A stretch of 64,000 bases of DNA from positions 11,809,501-11,873,500 of the forward strand of contig JAYKKT010000074.1 in NCBI GenBank assembly GCA_036023115.1. The letters run 5' to 3'. The position numbers and the translations under genes were made by a program. Positions 11,167-24,900 of the stretch are shown one piece after another (position 1 is the first letter of the stretch; each line of letters opens with the position of its first letter). Under the pieces are notes generated by a model that was not told the DNA's origin, searched no databases, and was given only the letters and a program-made list of their open reading frames with translations. The stretch is from Brasenia schreberi. Taxonomy: Eukaryota > Streptophyta > Magnoliopsida > Nymphaeales > Cabombaceae.

Positions 11167-11413
11167 TTCATCCCCAGAACTCGAGAATAGAAGTCCAAGC
11201 TAACTTTGGGGTCCTTGATTCGGAACATCAGCCGTTCATTGAAATATCATAAACACCATCAAAATCCAAAAACAAAAATCTTCAAACCTCGTTGGACTAA
11301 ACATCTCGAAGAAACTCAGTCTGCTGCATCAAGTATCCCTTGGTGGCCTCATCGGGAGATTCATGGAGACCAGGATTGTTGCTCGCTGACTCCTTGGAGG
11401 GAGGAGACGCCAT

Positions 11414-11931
11414 TGCAAAAACCGGACGAGACAATCGAAGCGTCTGAAACGACTCATAGAAGAGAGAGGTCGGCGGTCGAAGGGGGTGTCTAAGGAAGGA
11501 GGAGAAATACGAGAGAAACAAAGGGGAAGAAGAGCAACCGGCCTCGTAGAAAGCAAGTCGGGTGAGGTCAAAGTGGTGATACACGAAATCACCATCAGAG
11601 GGTGATATAACATCTTAGCCGCAAATCGGGGCAGAGGTGGGTCCCGCAGTCACCAACGATCCTGGATTTGAATTGATTTGCGGACCATATTGATGAAGGT
11701 GGGTCCCACGGTCTTGCTATATAACTATTTACGTTGGAAAGAGCCGTTGAAGTTTGTGCTGTTTAATCTCCGCATTCCACACCTCTCATGGTTTTTAGTC
11801 AGTTTTGCAAGACTCTCGTCAATCGACCAATTAAAATTTGATAGCTTGAATTTTGTCAAAAAGGTACAACTGATGTTTGATAAACTTGAATTTCATCATT
11901 CAACAACCTAAAGGTTCATCATACCTGAATG
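11414..11931. other. 5' flank of the glyoxalase locus
   Basis: Upstream of the minus-strand start at 11413 the sequence is moderately GC-rich near the ATG, then becomes AT-rich. No clear TATA box is seen. The hAT MITE begins about 520 bp upstream. Confidence 0.35.
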
Positions 11932-12114
11932 CAGTGGTGGATCTAGAAAATGGTGTTAGGGGGGAAAGTATCGATTTGATCATGTCAGGAGAGCGAAGCA
12001 TGTACCTCAAGCTTGTATTCAACTGTACATTGAAATCACAAAGTTTTAAGAGAAGCAACCACCCTTTCAAGAGGAACGACCACCCCCTCAGCCTTCAATA
12101 TAGATCCGCCACTG
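11932..12114. mobile_element. hAT-type MITE with TIRs and 8-bp duplication
   Basis: 183 bp. The ends are inverted copies, CAGTGGTGGATCTA at left and the reverse complement of CAGTGGCGGATCTA at right. Flanks CCTGAATG (11924-11931) and CCTCAATG (12115-12122) form an 8-bp target duplication with one mismatch, as expected for hAT elements. No coding capacity. Confidence 0.8.
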
Positions 12115-12122
12115 CCTCAATG

Positions 12123-12731
12123 ATAGAATATTCTACGGTCAAGTGTCACATAAAGACAACCAAATCAACCTTCAAAAGTTCAATGACAACCATGTGCAAC
12201 CGTTCAGCTTTAGATATTCTTTGAAAGTTGTAGTTGAATGTTAGCTTTAAGTCGTGCTGGTTAATGCTAAACCAGTTGCCGAATGCTGCAAAAGATTAGA
12301 TGATCAAACTCACCATTTGGTTATAAGATCATCATAACCAAATTCAAATCAGTTCCAAAACACTCACACACACTACTAATCAGGCTCTTCTTCCTCACGA
12401 CTGATCTCTTGAATTCATAAAAAATATAAGAAATCTCAAATGTGAATTATGGTAAAATCTTCTGGGCTAAAATGTATAAAAAACCTAATAACACAGACAT
12501 GACAATAAAACATTAGTGACTAGATGATACTTGACATGGACACTCTGAATATTATCTCAAACAATCTGGATCCAAATCCACTACTCAAACTAAACCCAAA
12601 TAACTCTAAATTGATTAAAATGGAATCCAAACAACTCTAAACTAACTCAAGTCTAAATCAAGCATGACAACTCAATCTCTAAACCCACGCACCGTAAGGA
12701 TAACAGTGTAAGTGCTATTGGAATCCAGTCG
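12123..12731. other. Intergenic, nothing recognised
   Basis: AT-rich sequence between the MITE and the LINE. No coding, RNA or repeat signal found. Confidence 0.4.
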
Positions 12732-12748
12732 GTCATACCCTACAGCTA

Positions 12749-14936
12749 CAACAACAACTAAGCCTTTTCTCATACTAGACTGGGTCGGCTACATGGATTC
12801 TTTGTTTCCACAGAGCTTTATCATGCGTCATGTTAGCAGTTAACTCACGATAAGCTAGATCATTCTTTATTGTTTCTTTCCAGCACTTTTGTGGTCGTCC
12901 TCTACCTCTTCTAATACTTTTCAAATTTAGTTTTTCATACCTTCTTAGAGGTTCTTCTTATGATCTTCTTTCTATATGTCCAAACCATCTTAAACGATAT
13001 TCTCTCATTTTATCCTCTATTGGTGTCACTCCTAATTTGTTTCTAATAACCTCATTATGTATATGGTCTTTTCTTGGATGACCACTCTTCCATCTCAACA
13101 TCTTCATTTTTGTCACATACATCTTTTGTACATGTTGATGGTTAACTGCCCAACATTCAGAATCATAAAACATGACAGGTCTAATTGATGTTCTATAATA
13201 TTTACCTTTTAACTTTAATGATATCTTCTTATCACAAAGAATACCTGATACTCCTCTCCAATTTAACCAACCAGCATTAATTCTTCCATCACTTTGAAAA
13301 ATTGACCCTAGGTATTTAAAACTTTTCTTTTGGGGAATGCAATGTGTGCCAATTTTAATTTTTATGTCCTCTGAAGTAGCCAAATGATCAAACTTACATT
13401 CCATATATTCTGTCTTTGTTCTACTAAGTCGGAGGCAACTTTCTAATGTTTCTCTCCATAGTTCCAATTTTCTATTAACTTTTTTCTTAGACTCCTCCAC
13501 TAATACAATGTCATCTGCAAATAACATACACCAAGGTACTTCATCTTGAATATGTTTTGTTAACTCATTCATCACCATTATAAATAAATATGGACTTAAA
13601 GTTGATCCTTGATGTAACCCAATATTAACTTCAAAGAAGTCTGTCGTTCCTTCATGAGTCCTCACACATGTTTTTGCACCATCATACATGTCTCTTATAA
13701 GGTTAATATATGTCAATGGGATACCTCTTTTTTCCAAAGTTCTCCAAAGAACCTCCCTCGGTACCCTATCATAAGCTTTTTCTAAATCAATAAATATCAT
13801 GTGAAGGTCTTTCTTTTTTGCTCTAAAATGTTCCATAAGACGTCTCAAAATATGAATCGCTTCAATAGTAGATCTGCCTGGCATGAACCCAAATTGGTTC
13901 TCTGTTGTACTTGATACTTGTCTTAACCTACGTTTGATAATTCTTTCCCATAATTTCATAGTATGACTCATTAACTTGATACGTCGATAATTCGCACAAT
14001 TTTGAATGTCTTCCTTGTTCTTATATATGGGTATAAGTGTACTCGCTCTCCATTCCTCGGGCATCTTTTGGTTTTTCCATATTTCATTAAATAGTCTTGT
14101 GATCCAAGTGATTCCTATTTCTCCTAGTATTTTCCAAACTTCTATAGGAATATTATCTGGTCCTACCGATTTACCACTCTTCATATGTTTAAGAGCCTCT
14201 TTGACTTCATTCTTTTGAATACGTCGGTAGAAATTGTGGTTTATATACTTTTCTGACTTAGCTAAATCTCCTAAACTAATAATAACATCTTTATTTTCAT
14301 TAAAAAGATTATAAAAATAGTTTTTCCATCTATTTCTTATATCATCATTTGCCACTAGAATTTTTTCATCCTCGTCTTTTATGCATCTAACATAATTAAG
14401 ATCTTTAGTTTTATTATCTCTAGCCCTAGCTATCCTAAAAATATCTCTTTCACCCTCTTTTGAGTTGAGTTTTTTATATAAGTCTTCCCAAATCTTAGCT
14501 TTTACTTCACTAACAGCCTTTTTCGCTTCCTTCTTTGCTTTCTTATAAGCTTCTAAAGTTTCACTAGTTTTCTTAGCATAATGTAATCTGTAACATGCCC
14601 TCTTTGCCTTGATTTTATTTTGTACTACTTCACTCCACCAAGCTAACACATCTTTCACCACTTTCCTAATATGTATAGCCATATTGTTATACATATCATA
14701 CGGTGTGCCAACATAATTCCAAAGATCTCCTTGAAGGACTTTCTGTTTAAATATATCTTCTTTCTCGCTTTTGAGGTTCCACCATTTAGTAAGAATAGCT
14801 CAATGCACTCTTTTCTTCTTTGTCTATTTTTTAATTTGTAAATCCATAACTAAAAGTCGATGTTGGGTGGTTAAACTTTCTCCTGAAATTACCTTACAAT
14901 CTTTACAACACGCTCTATCTTTTAAAAGTCGGAGTT
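12749..14936 (-). mobile_element. RTE-type LINE copy A, 5'-truncated
   Basis: The minus-strand element ends with the family 3' terminus (GGGAAAAGGCTTAG-like sequence plus a TTG repeat, seen here as ACAACAACAAC at 12748-12758). It is bounded by a perfect 17-bp target duplication GTCATACCCTACAGCTA at 12732-12748 and 14937-14953. The 5' end stops just inside the region linking endonuclease to reverse transcriptase, with a few extra bases at the junction. Confidence 0.92.
12958..14694 (-). pseudogene. LINE reverse transcriptase, long open remnant of copy A
   Basis: A 578-residue open frame covers the reverse transcriptase and C-terminal region of a non-LTR retrotransposon. Motifs in order: [10 protein letters not shown] near residue 175, [10 protein letters not shown] near 270, [12 protein letters not shown] (catalytic Asp) near 300, [13 protein letters not shown] near 360, FADDIVLV (catalytic pair) near 390, and the RTE C-terminal [13 protein letters not shown] and [11 protein letters not shown]. 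The frame ends at TAA (12958-12960), where copy C has a Lys codon and about 65 more residues. Compared with copy C there are small in-frame losses near the start (a segment like [12 protein letters not shown]), after LES, and before NAGWL. It lacks the endonuclease. Confidence 0.9.
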
Positions 14937-14953
14937 GTCATACCCTACAGCTA

Positions 14954-15926
14954 GTTAGAAATTTTCCGAACTTCAGCAACATGAGATACATACGTAGATA
15001 CACCTTATGTCTAGTTTGAATTATCAACTCTTAAAATTTTCTATTTAGATTGTTTATATCTTGTTCGAAATGCTAATTCGTTCGCTGATACAAAAGGCAT
15101 CAACTAAGGCACGGTGTCGTAGCCTAGAAGAGACGGTGACATAAAAAGGGGGAATGTGTGAAAATGTAAGGAGTAAATTTTCATTATCAAGTTAATTCAA
15201 AATAACTCATCCAAACGCACCATACTCTTATTGTGCCTTTCTAAAACGATTTAGCTTCGAGTTGTCCCAAGTACGCTATATGGGACCTCACAGAAGGTTC
15301 ACAAAACAAGATCAAAGATGACACGAACATCAGTTAAATCAGAGAGATAGTGACCTGAGAATGTGTGACTAGTGATAATCGAAGACATGTCAGGAACAGG
15401 TATTGAAGGAAACACCGGATTAGCAAGTTGACCATACATATTGGTACCTCTTGGATCAGGACGACACATTAATCGAAAACATGAAGATGAAAACATAACA
15501 CGAGACATACCAAAAAGAAAGAAAGGTCTTTCAGGAAGCAACACATTAGCAAGTAAACCACGCATATTTGTTGATGACTTTAATCTGCATGGTATACTGA
15601 TAAAAGAGATGATGAAAACACAAAAAAAAAAATTCTTGCAGAAAATTGCCAATGAACGAGTCTTGAAACAAAATCACAAGCTTTGAAGCAAACACATAAT
15701 TAATATGCTTATGCACATTTATACTTGGCTCCAACAGTTATCATCAAAACATGAAAATAATGCCACCACAAGTCTGATGAAATTTCACGGGTGAAAAAAT
15801 AAAACAATGTCCATTATTTCCAGGGAATAGGACCACTTCTTTTCTGATCCATAAAGCACCCAAGAAGGTACATGAAATTTAAATCAATTTATTATTTATA
15901 TAACAGGCAGCTTGCGAGGAGAAAAA
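14954..15926. other. Spacer and 3' flank of the SDP6 gene
   Basis: AT-rich, no recognisable gene. The part next to 15927 probably contains the SDP6 3' untranslated region. Confidence 0.4.
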
Positions 15927-18900
15927 TTAATGGGATGTATGCTTTCCATCCTGAAACTGTGCATTTTTAGAAGACTTGAATGTCTCCAAGAAGGCCTTGG
16001 CGTCCTGCAATTCTTTCTTACGACGCACTTTATCCCACTTGTGTTCATCAGCAAGTATATCAATCACACGCGGCAATGCTCGGGTTGCAGCATCTGTATC
16101 AAGAAAAGCCAGGCGACTTCTTCTAGCAACAAAGTCAACCGCAGATTCACAGTACTCATTCCTAGCGCAGTATGCTACCTCAGCCTCTAGAAAAGGGTAT
16201 CCATGAGCAAGTCGCTTTCCCAGATTTTCATTCTACAAGATTGACCAGAAAGTTGGTTAACATTAGGGTTGATACATTTTATTGCTAAGCTTATTAATTT
16301 CCAGTATTATATAAACTTTGCCACGTTTCACAACGGATAAAAGGAGATTTGTTCTCCACATCACAAGATAATAGGGCCACATGAGCACTTTCTACATTCT
16401 GGCAGAAAAGCAACAAAGATACCGTGAAGTACTGAAACATGCTGACGTACACAAATATCCACACGCAGATACTGATTTTGAATCCCTTTCAAGAACCTTA
16501 ACAAGCTGAAACTGCACGATCCAGAATATTCTCTCATGAAGCAAGCCATGCGTATCATCTTAATAGTCAAGTTCTGATCCGATCCCAAGAAGTCATCAAT
16601 TCTATAGCCAATGGGGTTCAAGCAGAAATAGCGAAGAGGTACAATTTATGGATGAGGCATGATTATCGATTTTGGTATAAAATTTCCAATCAAATAATAT
16701 GTGGAAAATTATTTGACCCCAATTGCATGAAACACTATCAGAAACCTCCATTTTTCTCATCATATATTTCCCTGCTTTTTACCTCAGTGATCCGGGATCT
16801 ACATATACAATACGTGCTTTCTTTACCCGAAATCACGGTTTTCATCATGACACAATTGTATAAGCATATTCTGTATAACTTGTGTGTTCAAGGGTCAAAG
16901 TGTAACATTATCTAATGATCGACACAATCCCATCCTTATCTCGAAACAGCTGAATGAAATATAATTATTCACCAGCTGCACAACGCTAAGGCAATTCACG
17001 AAACGGAACAACTTGAGCTAATGATTGAAAATCAACCATCAACTGTCAAAATGATAGTCTGCATAATTTATGCATCGATAAGATTAACTAAATCTGCCGC
17101 AAAATTTTCCCACAAACCAAGCTGCTGTTATACAAGAGCAGATATGCATAAACTAACCTGAGCGATAGTTGCTACTCTTTCTGCCATAGTGCCATATGCA
17201 TGTGACAAATGCCTAGCCACAGAACTGTCCATGGCCCCTGGAACAACTTTTCCAGATGATGTCTTTTTCATGCGTGCATATTGTTGAGCAAGCTTAGTAA
17301 ATGATGCAGGGTCATAGCCATCTCCACCAAGAATCCGAAGATTATGGGTAACACAGGCATTTGATGGATTCAATCTCCCAGCCTTGATAGCTAAATTAAC
17401 TGCATCCTCTGCCATGCTGAAAGTGAAATGCAATAATAGAGATTTATTTGGGTCAAATCCACTAAATAAGGAAGCACTTCTGAAATCGTTAAAAGATCCA
17501 AGAAACGATCTCCATATACTGCAATGAATCAAATTATGAGATGCAAATTCTTCAACATAAATTATTATAATTCAACGTATTGAATGACAGATGGTGATGA
17601 CGTTAAAAAGGGAAGTGGAAGACCACAAAAGTGTTAGAAGGAAATAATAAAGAATGATCTAGCTTCTCATGAGTTTAACTGTTAACATGGCACAGGATCA
17701 AACATCGTCAAAACAAAGAATCCCTGTAGCTGACCCCAGCTAGCATGGGAAAAGGCTTACCTGTTCTTGTTGTTGTACTGAATGACAGATCTAAATTGAA
17801 CAGTTGGAATATGACATTACAATAACAAACATTAAAAGAAAAGAATGGATAAATAAATAGAAGGTAATACTTTTCTATGACAAGGAACCCTCTGCTAAAC
17901 ATGACCCTGTGCCTTACATCTTCCATCACCTAAAGCTACAAGCTCGCATGTATACATGCCCACACACACAAACACCAGTGGAAGGTAAACACCATGCAGC
18001 CAACCCCGTGGTGGTAACATAACAACAGGTGAGTAAAACGACATGTTGATTTTGTCCAGCAAAGATTTAATGTCTATGGTGATGAAAGAAGTGTCCGGGA
18101 GACAACACAATCGTCTTTTCACAGTAAGCAGTATACCTCCGGTATGTTGTCCACTTTCCTCCAGTAATGGTGACCAAACCAGGATAATCTTCACGGACAA
18201 CATGATCTCTAGAAATGCTCTCGGTGTTCTTAGCAGAGGGATCAATCGCCAATGGCCGAATACCACTCCAGGCAGAAAGAATATCTATTCTGCGTACCTA
18301 AAATTTTTAAAGCACATAAAAACTCATCAAGAAAAAGAAATTGCGAGGATAAACTCTCCTAACAGCACATCAAAATACCAAATAAGTATGTTTTAGAATC
18401 AACTATATGCATGTAAGAAAATTACCATGGACACAACCACTCTCATGCAAGTTTTGTTCCTCCAAGAGAACTAGTACATACTCGCCGATACAGCTCTTAT
18501 AAGCATTTTAGGAAAACGAGGCTTCAATGGGAATCTAACATGATGGGGAAGATCATGCCTATGAAATTGATGAAGGGAGATGAATCTTTTACAAATAAAT
18601 GGTTGGTAGTATCATATGTATCTAATGAAATGAAAAATTGATGGCGCCTATCTGCTAACACAAAACTAGAGGAAAATAGTCAACACACATAACACAAAAC
18701 AGAATATCAGAATAATTCAGGGAAGCAAGTCTATGGCAAACTAACAATTCAGAACTTAATAAAATTTGGCACTTGGCAATTTTGATGCAAACCTACAAAA
18801 CAAATACAATCTTTCAATAAACTCAATGCTTGAGAACATCAATCACTTTCCTCTCTATTGATATTAAAAATTAAATTGAAACAATTCCAGGCTGGAAGGA

Positions 18901-21900
18901 TGGAAAGAAGAAAGATTTTCATAAGAAAAAGGATATTCAGATTAGTTTTACAAATGCAAGAAATAGCCAAAGTCAAGTAATTGACTTTAGAAGTTACTAG
19001 TTTCATTGATTCTTTCTGGAAAAAAAATGAAAGAACCAACCAAAATGAAAAAAAAAACAAATACGATCACTAGGTCTGATAAAGAATGGTGCATAACAGT
19101 AACAATATGTTGTCCAAAGCAGCATTTTTTATGAAAAGTCAGTTTGCGCATGTGACTGTGATGTGCATAAGAATGATAAATGCCAGAATGAACTTTTTCT
19201 GTTGCAAGTAATGAGTAGCCTTGCACAGTTGCCTACTTAACATCATCAATCATTGACATAATCACAGCAGATGCTCTATTAAACCCAATTTTTTCTCTTT
19301 GAAAAATTATAGTGTGCAATGACAGTCCAATGGGACTCCACGGTTCATGTCGATTTAGTTCCAGAAATGATCTCTGGTTACATTTCTACATGTCCACCAT
19401 TCTTTTCCATTTCGAGTACTGAACTGTATTTTCATTATTTTACATTTGTGTATCTGATATGCTACCTCTTATAGCAGCTTTAATGGAAATTATAGTAAAA
19501 AATGGCAGCAGCTTTGATAACACACAGCAGCCTGCCAAGTAAAAATTCTTCCGTCCAACTTGAAGAGCACCTTAAATGAAATAAAACAACCAGATGACTG
19601 ACAACTCCAAGGAAATAACTAACAGAAAATTAAACAGTATATGCAGAGGAGGAGACAAAAGAAGTGAGGACTGAATTAGGTTTGGATGGTCAGTACTGGT
19701 GTTCCTGAGCAGCAAGGCTAACACCCATTTGCAGGAAAATCAGGAAAAATATAAAACACCAAAATAAACATTACAAATAAAAATAAGTCAGTGAAACATT
19801 GACATTGCATAAAAACAGTAACATATTTATTAACAGGTTAACAATATAAGGAACTGCTTTAACTAACAATAATAATCATAAAAAACATGACAAACAAACT
19901 AATAATATCAAGAAACTCAAAGTTGGATAATACATTACAAATTAAATCAAACAAGTCAAGTTCTAATTAATTAGAAGTTACATGACATCATCCCTCATGT
20001 AACTTAAACACTGTTTAAAAGTATTACCATCACTAAAGAAGAAGTCAACTATTTATAATCTAAAATATTAAAGTCGGGATTATGAACTAAGTAATCTCAA
20101 TATATGATGCATACATCAAATGCAACAAAAAATGAAAAAACTAAAGAAAGCAATCATTTATACCTCATACACAATAAAAAAATCAGAAGAAACATGAAAA
20201 AATCACCACTACAAGACTGAAAAAGCTTTAAGCCACCAAGAAACCAGCAAACGTCTTCCTACAACATGCATAGATGGGAGGTAAATGAAGGAACAACTGC
20301 CTTAAAATGCCCTGACATGCACAAAAACCAAGAATAATGTCCGCAAGAGGCTTACAATATGACCGACACAATGCAGACCCTATCTTATTATACAGGCTGA
20401 TACATCTTTCAGCTACAACACGGTTCTTGTATCGCATCAAAATTCCTGGCAATATGATATGGACCGATACCTACAACACTGGTCTAAGTTGTTTTTCCTA
20501 ATTAGGAAGGTCTGCACTTTTCACAGCATCAGTCAGTGCTGGTGAGGTTGAACTAGATATGGACCAAGACTTGGAATATCTTGGTATGGTATGACCTTGC
20601 AAAGATCTTATCTTCCACCAGGGGTTTATACTTCCAAAGGGCCTCCCGTGTTTATTGCCTTGTCCTTCTCCTCGAGAGTTTAGAGAGAGCCATTAATTAT
20701 TTCTTCTCCCTCTAATTAAGTCAACTGCTGAGACATGTTCCGGCTCTACTTGATGCATTGTGGTCATAGAGATCTCCTCAAGACATTATTGAGCCTCTTG
20801 TCTACCTCTTCCTTGTATTGCTTATCCAGCCAATGTAGAGTTTATGCATAGGCTACACAAGCTATGTCAGTACAACTTTAGATTCTTCGCAAGACACCTC
20901 CTTTATCCTACTGCAATGAACAGCTAAGTCAAAATCTCGCTTTCAACTCAACATATTTCTTTACTTGACAGTCTCAGGGTCTGCAAAACATAGCTCTACC
21001 GTTGAACCCCCATATGGGGAGGAAAAGGAATGGGGTAACTCCCACCTAAATGCTCCACATGGAGTTATACGAAAAGGAAATATTCCTCTACTCCACAACC
21101 CTACTCAGCAAAATCCAACATAGGCAATGACTACCAGACTCCTAATCTACTTCGAGAAAGAATCTTAGAGACACTTCTATTTTCACTATCTGGACTAGGA
21201 ATGCTCCCCAAGCAGTGCTAATGGAAACGCATCAAACAGCTCCCGACTCGACCTGTGGTGGATCCTTGGTGTCAAGGTTAAAGCGCTTTATAGTTAGCAG
21301 CTCCTGATCAAGGTCATCATCACCATCATTTTACTGGGATTCATAGTTTTCACTACAATATATATGTGGCTAAGAACCTGCTGTCTCCATATTATCAAGA
21401 ACTTATGATCTAGTTCTATTAATTAGCTGCAACTTCTTGACAGGGAAAAAGGAAATGACATGAGGGAAGAATCCTGCAAAGATGATGCAACAACAACAAC
21501 AAGGCCTTTTCCCATACTAGACGGGGTCAGCTACATGGATTCTTTGTTTCCACAGATCCCTATCGTGTGCCATGTTAGCAGTTAACTCACAATAAGCTAG
21601 ATCATTCTTTATTGTTGCCGTCCTCTAGCTCTTTTAATACTTTCCAAATTTAGTTTTTCATACCTTCTTACAGGTTCTTCTTTTGATCTTCTTTCTATAT
21701 GTCCAAACCTATGTCACATGGGTGCGGATGCGGGATACGGCAAATTTCAAAAATTTTGGCTGCAGCGACACAACTAGGGTATATAATATTATATATTATA
21801 TATAATATTCAAGCTACATAAATCAATCATAATACAACTAGTATTTGCTAATTTTGGGTGCAATAGGTATCAATTAGCAAGTTCCCTCATAATGATATGA

Positions 21901-24900
21901 AACTTCCAGTGATTTTACAAGCTGCAAAATATCCAAGTTATGGATTCAAAGAGTTTCAAGATCTTTTGTAGGATATAATATATACTAGTATTTGTGCTAG
22001 GATCCACTAGTGATGTCATACTCTTCTGTTCTATTGATCTGACAATGTTCCTGGTCTTTAAATGTGTTTGGTGACAGAGATTATTCTGAGTCCAATTGTT
22101 CGCACCCAAAATCATTCAAGCAGCTTTTATAAAGCTATAATAGTAAGTACACAACTTTATATTAAAGCAAAACATATAAATGGTAAAAAACTACTAATTT
22201 CATCATAATACACAAATCAATCTTCATTATCCAAACCCATTTATCCGTGAGTTACAAAAAAAAAAATTGCAAAATTTTTTTTTTGCAATTTTTTTTTGGA
22301 CATGCCGCACCGACACGGTGTCGGTGTCGCACCAGTGTCGGGGTCGACACTCCACCCCTTAGAAGTGTCTGTGTGACTTAGGTTCAAACCATCTTAAATG
22401 ATATTCTCTCATTTTATCCTCTATTGGTGCCACTCCTAATTTGTTTCTAATAACCTCATTATGTATATGGTCTTTTCTTGTATGACCACTAATCCATCTC
22501 AACATCTTCATTTCTGTCACAGACATCTTTTGTACATGTTGATGATTAACTGCCCAACACTTAGAACCATAAAACATGGCAGGCCTAATTGCTGCTTTAT
22601 AATATTTACCTTTTAAATTTAATGGTATCTTCTTATCATAAAGAATACCTGATGCTCCTCTCCATTTTAACCAACCAGCATTAATTCTATGCGTAACATC
22701 TCCATCAATTCTTCCATCACTCTGAAAAATTGACCCTAGGTATTTAAAACTTTCCTTTTGGGGGATGCAATGTGTATCAATTTTAAAACTTTCCTTTCAT
22801 TCTATGTCCTGCAAAGATGAAATGTGAAAAATTTAAATGAAGTGCACTGTGATCAATATCATACCAACAGTTTCAAGTCAATCATCGGAGGATGGAAAAA
22901 GGCACATGGAGGTCAACATGGGCAACATAATAACATTTTATAATAAAACATGAAGCTGACAATCAGAGCATAAATGGGAGAAAATTATTGGAGTTTAGAG
23001 TATTTTATGTGTACCTTTACGTTAAGATAATCACAAATGGCATCTAGGATAAATTGTATCTCATCCTCATGCGGTTCTGGAAGCATAGTTATTGTGGTAC
23101 TTGAGTCTGTTGTCCCAGCAAGTGTTCTTCCCAACCATGGCAACATAAATACTACACGGCCATCTTTAGTTTTGGGAACTATTAGGCCCATTCCTTGAGG
23201 AGAATAATAATCAGGAAGAACAACATGCACTCCACTGCTAGGGCATATCATTGGTACTGCATCTTTATCAGCCATTATCCGGACAGAATCACAAAATGGT
23301 CCAGCCGCATTCACAATGGCTTTTGCATACACATCAAACTCTTGTCCTGAAGTACTGTCATAAGTTAAGGACCATGACAAATGCCAAGAAAGAGGTTTGA
23401 TTGTAAAACTGATGACAGAGTTGATAAACATGCACTCAATTCTAAAATGGTGCACAAGGAAACATGCTTTACAAACTTAAACACGAATGAATGATCCAAG
23501 CAGCCACCAGATCCAGAAATATTGACTAGTACATGATAATGAAAACATTTCTTTGACAATAGCATGCATTTTGAGATATATTACTGAAAAGACTAAAAAA
23601 GATGAACTGAAGTTTGAGTAGGAGAAGTATGGAATAATGATTTCCTAAGAATACAAATATATGCACTTTGCTGTCAAAACAAGCATCTCGAAGAAATTGA
23701 GATAGAAAAAGAAAACCATAAGTAACAAGGATAAGATGAGAGATTTAAAGTTTTAAACATCTAGGCAAGTGACCTTATTTAATTTAACAGTAACTATAAG
23801 AAAATTCTTAACCTTTGCCAGAATGGAAAAGAGAAGAACAATTGGCAACACAAAGATGGAACCGTATGATGGCAATAGGTGATTCCTGATTCCAGACAAT
23901 GCCACAGATAGAAGAACACTTAACAACCTTATTAGTCCCTCATTTAAAAAATCAACCATTGAATTAAGTGTTGCACAAGAAATTTGACCGAGAACAACAC
24001 TGGTGTCAAATGTCTTAAAAAGGAATGAAAAGGAAATGTTTTTCTTTAAACTCTAAGGTCAACAAGAAAAGACGTACCAAAAAGTTCACAACTTTCATGA
24101 TTGCATGCAGCCAGCTGTGGTTAATTTATCTAAGAATGTCAATTCACCTGTTAGATTATCTCGAACTCGTGCACCAGTAATCTGCTCAGAAACCTCATCT
24201 TTGTGAAGGGAGATTACCTCTGCATGATTAAGCACAGAAGCACCAGCCAAGGCAGCAGTGCATGCTAATCCAACATTAAGCCTTGAGTCATTCATCTGTC
24301 CATCGTAATACACAACTGTTCCTTTCAAGTTTCCACTCTGACCTTTCCTTGCAAGAGTTGGAAATAGCTCTATGGATTCATTTGCTGAATAATACCGGGA
24401 TAGGTGCAACATGCGTGGGCCAGCAACCAAATCATATAATTTTAACCCAAGCCAATAGTACACAGCTTCAAACCAACTAAAACATGGAGTCATGCATGGT
24501 AATGCTCGACATAGGTGTTGTGCGTTCTGTATAACTTGTTTCCGCTCTTCCAGGGCATGGAAAACAAGCCTAAGTTGTCCATAATCAAGGTTGAATACAG
24601 CTTTCTCCAAGTAGCGTACACCTGAACACATCACCCAAGAAGAAGAGAGATTTCAATAAACAGAGAAGAGTTAAGACGAATAATCTGAAAATAAAAAACT
24701 TAGGGGAGACGGCATAACTTTCACTTTTTCTTCTGGTAAAAACTCTGTTGGTGTTTTCTCTCACCAAGGTAGCTTACCAATAGATTGTAACTTAATCCAA
24801 CGTACAGTATAAAACTAGACCATTGAATATGATAACACATGTGTACAGGCATTGCATATATAGATCAATGCACATATATACATATATGTGTGTGTGTTAT

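Larger units (their letters stand above)
3463..11413 (-). pseudogene. GLYI: Glyoxalase I (lactoylglutathione lyase), probably inactivated
   Basis: Glyoxalase I isomerises the methylglyoxal-glutathione hemithioacetal to S-lactoylglutathione. Exons read from the minus strand: 11318-11413 ([22 protein letters not shown]), 11167-11228 (MFRIKDPKVSLDFYSRVLGM), 9739-9799 (LLKRLDFP, stop, MKFSLYFMGYQ), 9544-9623 (DPTQRTVWTFSRKATVELT), 5914-5984 ([18 protein letters not shown]), 3463-3563 ([19 protein letters not shown] to TGA). Splice phases agree at exons 2/3, 3/4 and 4/5. Defects: TAA replaces the expected Glu codon in exon 3; intron 1 reads GA..TG instead of GT..AG; the exon for the HIGVTVDD..FVKKPDD segment was not found between 5914 and 3563. 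Intron 4 carries the LTR/thiolase element. Identity is strong; loss of function is inferred from the combined lesions. Confidence 0.8.

Noticed and set aside
12958..14694. Host reverse transcriptase or telomerase-like gene
   Set aside because: Same protein recurs in five copies with transposon target duplications; it is a LINE product.
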